From Thermaerobacter subterraneus DSM 13965 (lineage in GTDB: Bacteria > Bacillota > Sulfobacillia > Thermaerobacterales > Thermaerobacteraceae): 64,000 bases of DNA. The stretch lies in the NCBI RefSeq assembly GCF_000183545.2, contig NZ_JH976535.1, positions 2,047,837-2,111,836 of the forward strand, written 5' to 3'. Position 1 is the first letter of the stretch. Each line of letters begins with the position of its first letter. The translations under genes were made by a program, and so were the position numbers. The notes below the pieces were generated by a model that saw nothing but the letters and a program-made list of their open reading frames with translations, searched no databases and was not told the DNA's origin. Below are positions 60,952 to 64,000 of the stretch, in pieces.

Positions 60952-61617
60952 TCACCGGTTCCCCGCACCCGGGCCGGAGGCTCCAGTCTCACCGAAGACC
61001 TCAAGCCCCTGGTACTGGATGTCCTCGCCCGGTTCCAGGCGGATGTAACGGGGATACCCGTCCCAGGTGAGCTTCAACCACATCGGGGTCTGGAGGGCCG
61101 CCCGGAGGGCGCGCCGCTCCTCCCCGGACAGCACGGAGGGGTCCGGCACGCCGGTGACCCGCGACACCAGAAGCCCGGGCGATTCGGTACCGGGACCCAC
61201 GTCAAGAGGCGCATGCCTATCGCTGCCAAAGACCAGCAGGCCCGAAGGGATCCAGGGCGCCAGCGCCGCGTTGAGCCGCACGCCCGCCACCACCCCTCGC
61301 AGCGCCCGGCCGCCGGCCGGTTCGATGCGGACCTCGAAATGGACATCCCGCCACGGCACCTGGCGCGAGGGATTCCGGGGATCGGGCCCCGGGCGGGTCA
61401 CCGGCCTCACGGTCACCCGGGCGGTGACCCGCACATCGCCGGCCAGTTCCGCCGCCGGCAGGAAGCGGTCGAAGGGAGGCCAGCCTTCCACGTCATACAG
61501 GGTCACCGGTTCCGGTTCGGGTGGGCGCGCCCCGCAGGCAGGCGCCGACAGGGTGATGGCCGCCAGGAAAAGCCCCCATGCGAGGGCCGCGCTCGTCCGG
61601 CGGCGGGTACGTGGCAT
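60952..61617 (-). CDS. Predicted lipoprotein of unknown function
   Basis: A 221-residue exported protein. The signal peptide (RTSAALAWGLFLAAITLSAP) ends in a lipobox-like APAC near residue 28. The mature part is a mainly beta domain of about 180 residues that I do not recognise. ATG 61617 follows GGAGG by eight bases. It lies downstream of the glycosyltransferase gene, with a hairpin between them, so it is probably a separate transcript. Confidence 0.7.
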   Translation of the reverse strand: MPRTRRRTSAALAWGLFLAAITLSAPACGARPPEPEPVTLYDVEGWPPFDRFLPAAELAGDVRVTARVTVRPVTRPGPDPRNPSRQVPWRDVHFEVRIEPAGGRALRGVVAGVRLNAALAPWIPSGLLVFGSDRHAPLDVGPGTESPGLLVSRVTGVPDPSVLSGEERRALRAALQTPMWLKLTWDGYPRYIRLEPGEDIQYQGLEVFGETGASGPGAGNR

Positions 61618-61816
61618 GGGATGCTCCTCCCCTCCGAGAAGCGCCCTGTCGCCGGGTGCCGCGCCCGGCCGGCACCCCGGCTGCGCCGGCCGCCGCCCCC
61701 CAGATGAGCCTGCGGCTTCGCCGGTCTGGGTGGCTCTGGATCCCTTCCTTCGAAACCCAGGCCCCCGTTCCCTTCCCCGCTCGATCCGGACCGGCAGGCA
61801 CTCCGCCGGGACGCGG

Positions 61817-61842
61817 AAGGGCGCCCCAACCGGGGCGCCCTT
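61817..61842 (-). terminator. Hairpin terminator of the glycosyltransferase gene
   Basis: A perfect 11-bp stem (AAGGGCGCCCC and GGGGCGCCCTT, loop AACC) lies about 30-55 bases after the glycosyltransferase stop. The stem is symmetrical and could work on either strand; the U-tract is minimal. Confidence 0.6.
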
Positions 61843-61872
61843 GGCCGTTTCCTCGGACCGCCGCCTGGCCCG

Positions 61873-63132
61873 TCAGCGGGACAGCTCCCCCAGCCGCACC
61901 GCCCGGGTGTGGACCGTGGGAACCCACTGCCGGTTCCGCGGGGTGAGCAGCGCCCACAGCACCAGGGCGATCCAGGAGTACTGGAACAGCGGCAGCAGGG
62001 GGATGAACCGGTACGGCCGCAGCGGCAGCCGGTCCAGCACCAGCACCAGCAGCGGTCCCGCCAGGGCAAAGAGGGCCGTCAGGCGCACAGGCCACTCGGG
62101 CAGGGGGATCCAGCCCCACTGGGCCAGGGCCGGCCCAGCCACCAGGTTGAGCAGGGAGGCTGCCGCCGTCACCACCAGGTGCAGCGGCCGCGTCAGGTCG
62201 AAGACGAACTCGAACTTCACCGGATCCAGCTGGCGCAGGCCGGCCCAGAGCAGCCGGGGCGCGTGGATCAGCATGACCTGGACGTTCCCCCGGGCCCAGC
62301 GCACCCGCTGGCGGCAGGAGGCCACGAACCCCGTCACCTTTTCGTCGTAGATGCGGGTCTCCCGGGCGAAGGTGGTCACGTAGCCGTGCAGCAGCGCCTT
62401 GGCGGAGAACTCCAGGTCTTCCGTCAGGGTGTTCACATCCCAGCCCACCCGCTCCAGCACTTCCCAGGCGATGCACATGCCCGTGCCGGCCAGGGCGCCG
62501 CACAGGCCCCAGTTGTGCCGGGCCTGCAGCCGCCAGCGGTTGCTCATCCAGAAGCTGAAGGCGAAGGCCGCGGCCACCCAGCTGTCGTCGGGGTTCTTGG
62601 CGTCCACGTAGGCCTGGATGATCTTCTCGCCCGCCGCCAGGTGATCGTTCATCACCTGCAGGAAGTTGGGCTGCACCAGGTTGTCGGCGTCAAACATCAC
62701 CACGGCGTCGTAGCGCCGGCCCAGGCTGGCGATGCGCTCCAGGGCGTAGGCCACGGCGTACTGCTTGCCGCGCCGGCGGTGGTCGAAACGCTCCCACACG
62801 CGGGCCCCCGCGGCCCGGGCGGCGGCGGCCGTCCCGTCGGTGCAGTTGTCCGCGATGACGAAGACGTCGTAGAGGTGGCGCGGGTACTCCTGGCGCCACA
62901 GGCTTTCAATCAGGGGGCCGATCACGGCCTCCTCGTTGTGGGCGGGGATCAGCACCGCAAACCGCGCTCGCGGCGCGGTGCGGGGAACCGGGCGGGGATT
63001 GCGCAGCCCCCCGAGGTACACGGCCAGGTTGTAGACCACCACGAAGACCACGGCCGCTTCCAGGCCGCGCAGGAGCCACAGAGGCCAGGCCGGCGTGCCG
63101 ATCACCGTGGCCGCCGGATCCAGGTACGTCAC
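61873..63132 (-). CDS. Processive family 2 glycosyltransferase (poly-N-acetylglucosamine synthase-like)
   Basis: A 419-residue membrane glycosyltransferase with one helix at about residues 20-42, a GT-A domain and three or four C-terminal helices. All GT2 processive signatures are present: VLIPAHNEE, ADNCTDGT, metal-binding MFDADN, TEDLEFS and QRVRWARGN (the Q/R-X-X-R-W motif). It would polymerise and export a polysaccharide such as poly-GlcNAc or a related capsule. GTG 63132 follows GGAGG by seven bases. A probable glycoside hydrolase gene lies upstream. Confidence 0.9.
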   Translation of the reverse strand: MTYLDPAATVIGTPAWPLWLLRGLEAAVVFVVVYNLAVYLGGLRNPRPVPRTAPRARFAVLIPAHNEEAVIGPLIESLWRQEYPRHLYDVFVIADNCTDGTAAAARAAGARVWERFDHRRRGKQYAVAYALERIASLGRRYDAVVMFDADNLVQPNFLQVMNDHLAAGEKIIQAYVDAKNPDDSWVAAAFAFSFWMSNRWRLQARHNWGLCGALAGTGMCIAWEVLERVGWDVNTLTEDLEFSAKALLHGYVTTFARETRIYDEKVTGFVASCRQRVRWARGNVQVMLIHAPRLLWAGLRQLDPVKFEFVFDLTRPLHLVVTAAASLLNLVAGPALAQWGWIPLPEWPVRLTALFALAGPLLVLVLDRLPLRPYRFIPLLPLFQYSWIALVLWALLTPRNRQWVPTVHTRAVRLGELSR

Positions 63133-63272
63133 GGTTCTCCCTCCCACAGGGCCTCCTCGGCCCGCGAGCCCGGGGCGGCAACCCGGGAACTCAAGCCCAG
63201 GGCGGGGACCCCGGCGACCCGGGTCGCCTTCCGGAATTCCAGCATAGTCCGGCTGCAGGCGCCGTCAATGGG

Positions 63273-64000
63273 TTAGGACGAACGCAGCCGCTCCGGGGTT
63301 CCCCCCGGGTCCCCGGCGCCACCCGCCGCGGGCGCACCGGGGCCGGCCGGGCCGGGAAGCCAGGCCGGCAGCGGGTAGGCCGAACGGACTGCCCGCCCGC
63401 CCACCTGCAGGTCCAGGTGGAGCACCAGGGGCAAGGCCCGCGCCGGGGGGCCGGGTTCGTCCCTTCCCGCACCGGTGGCCGGCCTCGCCCAAGGCGAGGG
63501 TACGGCCTCCTGGGGCCACCGGCCGGTGATCCAGCCCACCGGCACCAGGGACCTGGCAGCGGCCCCGCAGGCCATGGTGCCGGCGGCCAGCACCTGCCGT
63601 CCCGCCACCAGCTGCCACGTCCACCGCCCTGCCAGGGGCCGGGCGGTGTCATTGACCAGCCACACCGGCAGGCGAAAGCCGCGGCCCGGGCGGCAGCGCC
63701 GGGGCCACGCCCCCACGAGCAGGCGCACCGGCGCAAGGACCTCCCGGCATGCCCGGGCCGCCTCGCGGGGCCGTCCCTCGGCCGTGTAGAGGCCGTAGGC
63801 CGGACCGCCAGGAGGGTCGTTGAGCGCAAAAAAGAACCCGCCGCTGGCCGGGTAGGGCCGCCGGCGCAAAGCATCCCCGCTATACCTTACGAATCGCGCC
63901 TGGGCAGTCTGGTCGCCCGCCGGCCAGCCAAGGGACGCGATCACCGTAACATGGGGTGCCAGGCGCCACCGCCGTTCCAAGGCAGCGGGGTCGGGGACGT
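63273..64000 (-). CDS. C-terminal part of a probable glycoside hydrolase (GH2-like), cut by the window edge
   Basis: The frame is open to the window end, so the N-terminal part is missing. The visible 242 codons include GGFFFALNDPPGGPAYGLYT and GRPREAARACREVLAPVRLLV, which resemble the end of the catalytic barrel and the start of the C-terminal beta domains of beta-galactosidase/beta-mannosidase-like enzymes; FRLPVWLVNDTARPLAGRW fits a beta-sandwich. No catalytic residue is visible in this piece, so the family call is tentative. It lies upstream of the polysaccharide synthase gene. Confidence 0.55.
   Translation of the reverse strand, partial: VPDPAALERRWRLAPHVTVIASLGWPAGDQTAQARFVRYSGDALRRRPYPASGGFFFALNDPPGGPAYGLYTAEGRPREAARACREVLAPVRLLVGAWPRRCRPGRGFRLPVWLVNDTARPLAGRWTWQLVAGRQVLAAGTMACGAAARSLVPVGWITGRWPQEAVPSPWARPATGAGRDEPGPPARALPLVLHLDLQVGGRAVRSAYPLPAWLPGPAGPGAPAAGGAGDPGGTPERLRSS

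Overview
The window is a very GC-rich (visibly about 70%), densely coded bacterial chromosome segment with no rRNA, tRNA, CRISPR array or insertion sequence that I could recognise. The gene content points to a thermophilic, aerobic, GC-rich Firmicute such as Thermaerobacter: the Gram-positive coproheme decarboxylase HemQ, a class II fructose bisphosphatase beside a class II aldolase, Shine-Dalgarno sequences of the AGGAGG type with frequent GTG and TTG starts, a K+-independent membrane pyrophosphatase, and an Etf-quinone oxidoreductase cluster. The genus is an inference; no marker gene here proves it.

Layout. Positions 1-9,100 hold mixed-strand genes: a flippase-like membrane protein, a HIT protein, a MOSC protein, a MarR regulator with an MDR-type MFS exporter, a 5-formyl-THF cyclo-ligase/uracil-type glycosylase fusion, and hppA. 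Positions 9,113-10,950 are a lower-GC accessory island: an AAA ATPase followed by a frameshifted DUF4276 gene. From about 11,150 to 22,100 a minus-strand block carries a ferric-iron ABC transporter (FbpA, FbpB, FbpC types), a cupredoxin-like lipoprotein, two glycosyltransferases, an alkaline-phosphatase-superfamily membrane enzyme and a sugar-nucleotide epimerase. Two Fur-box-like sites sharing one motif lie in this block.

Positions 22,400-33,400 hold an amidase, hemQ, rlmD, a YHS metal-binding protein, a CDF cation transporter with a structured leader, a sulfonate/nitrate/thiamine-precursor type ABC transporter and a thioesterase. Positions 33,400-36,000 pair an enolase-superfamily OSBS/N-succinylamino acid racemase with a COG3375-type GNAT acyltransferase, which matches the known D- to L-amino acid conversion pathway. 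Positions 36,000-43,820 form a fatty-acid oxidation unit: TetR regulator and operator, etfB, etfA, an Etf:menaquinone oxidoreductase, an acyl-CoA ligase and an acyl-CoA thioesterase.

Positions 44,000-48,820 are a Gld-type ABC system (ATPase, ABC-2 permease, GldG-like protein, DUF4340 protein) with two 4-nt gene overlaps. Then come a pseudo-polysaccharide deacetylase and a molybdate/tungstate uptake unit (modA, modB and a fused HTH/solute-binding regulator, without modC). Positions 54,300-58,400 hold pfpI, a GAF protein, glpX, fba, a hypothetical gene and a thioesterase. Positions 58,500-64,000 hold an ABC exporter, a lipoprotein, a processive GT2 glycosyltransferase and the C-terminal part of a probable glycoside hydrolase that runs off the window.

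The most unusual points are: the MTHFS-Mug fusion; the ATPase-DUF4276 pair with a precise one-base frameshift; a His-repeat cupredoxin beside iron uptake with shared Fur-like boxes; three genes whose -10 boxes lie so close to the start codon that the mRNAs should be leaderless; a hairpin between a strong Shine-Dalgarno and the hppA start; an MFS exporter with a duplicated helical insert before its last membrane helix; and short tandem repeats (18 and 22 nt) in three intergenic regions.
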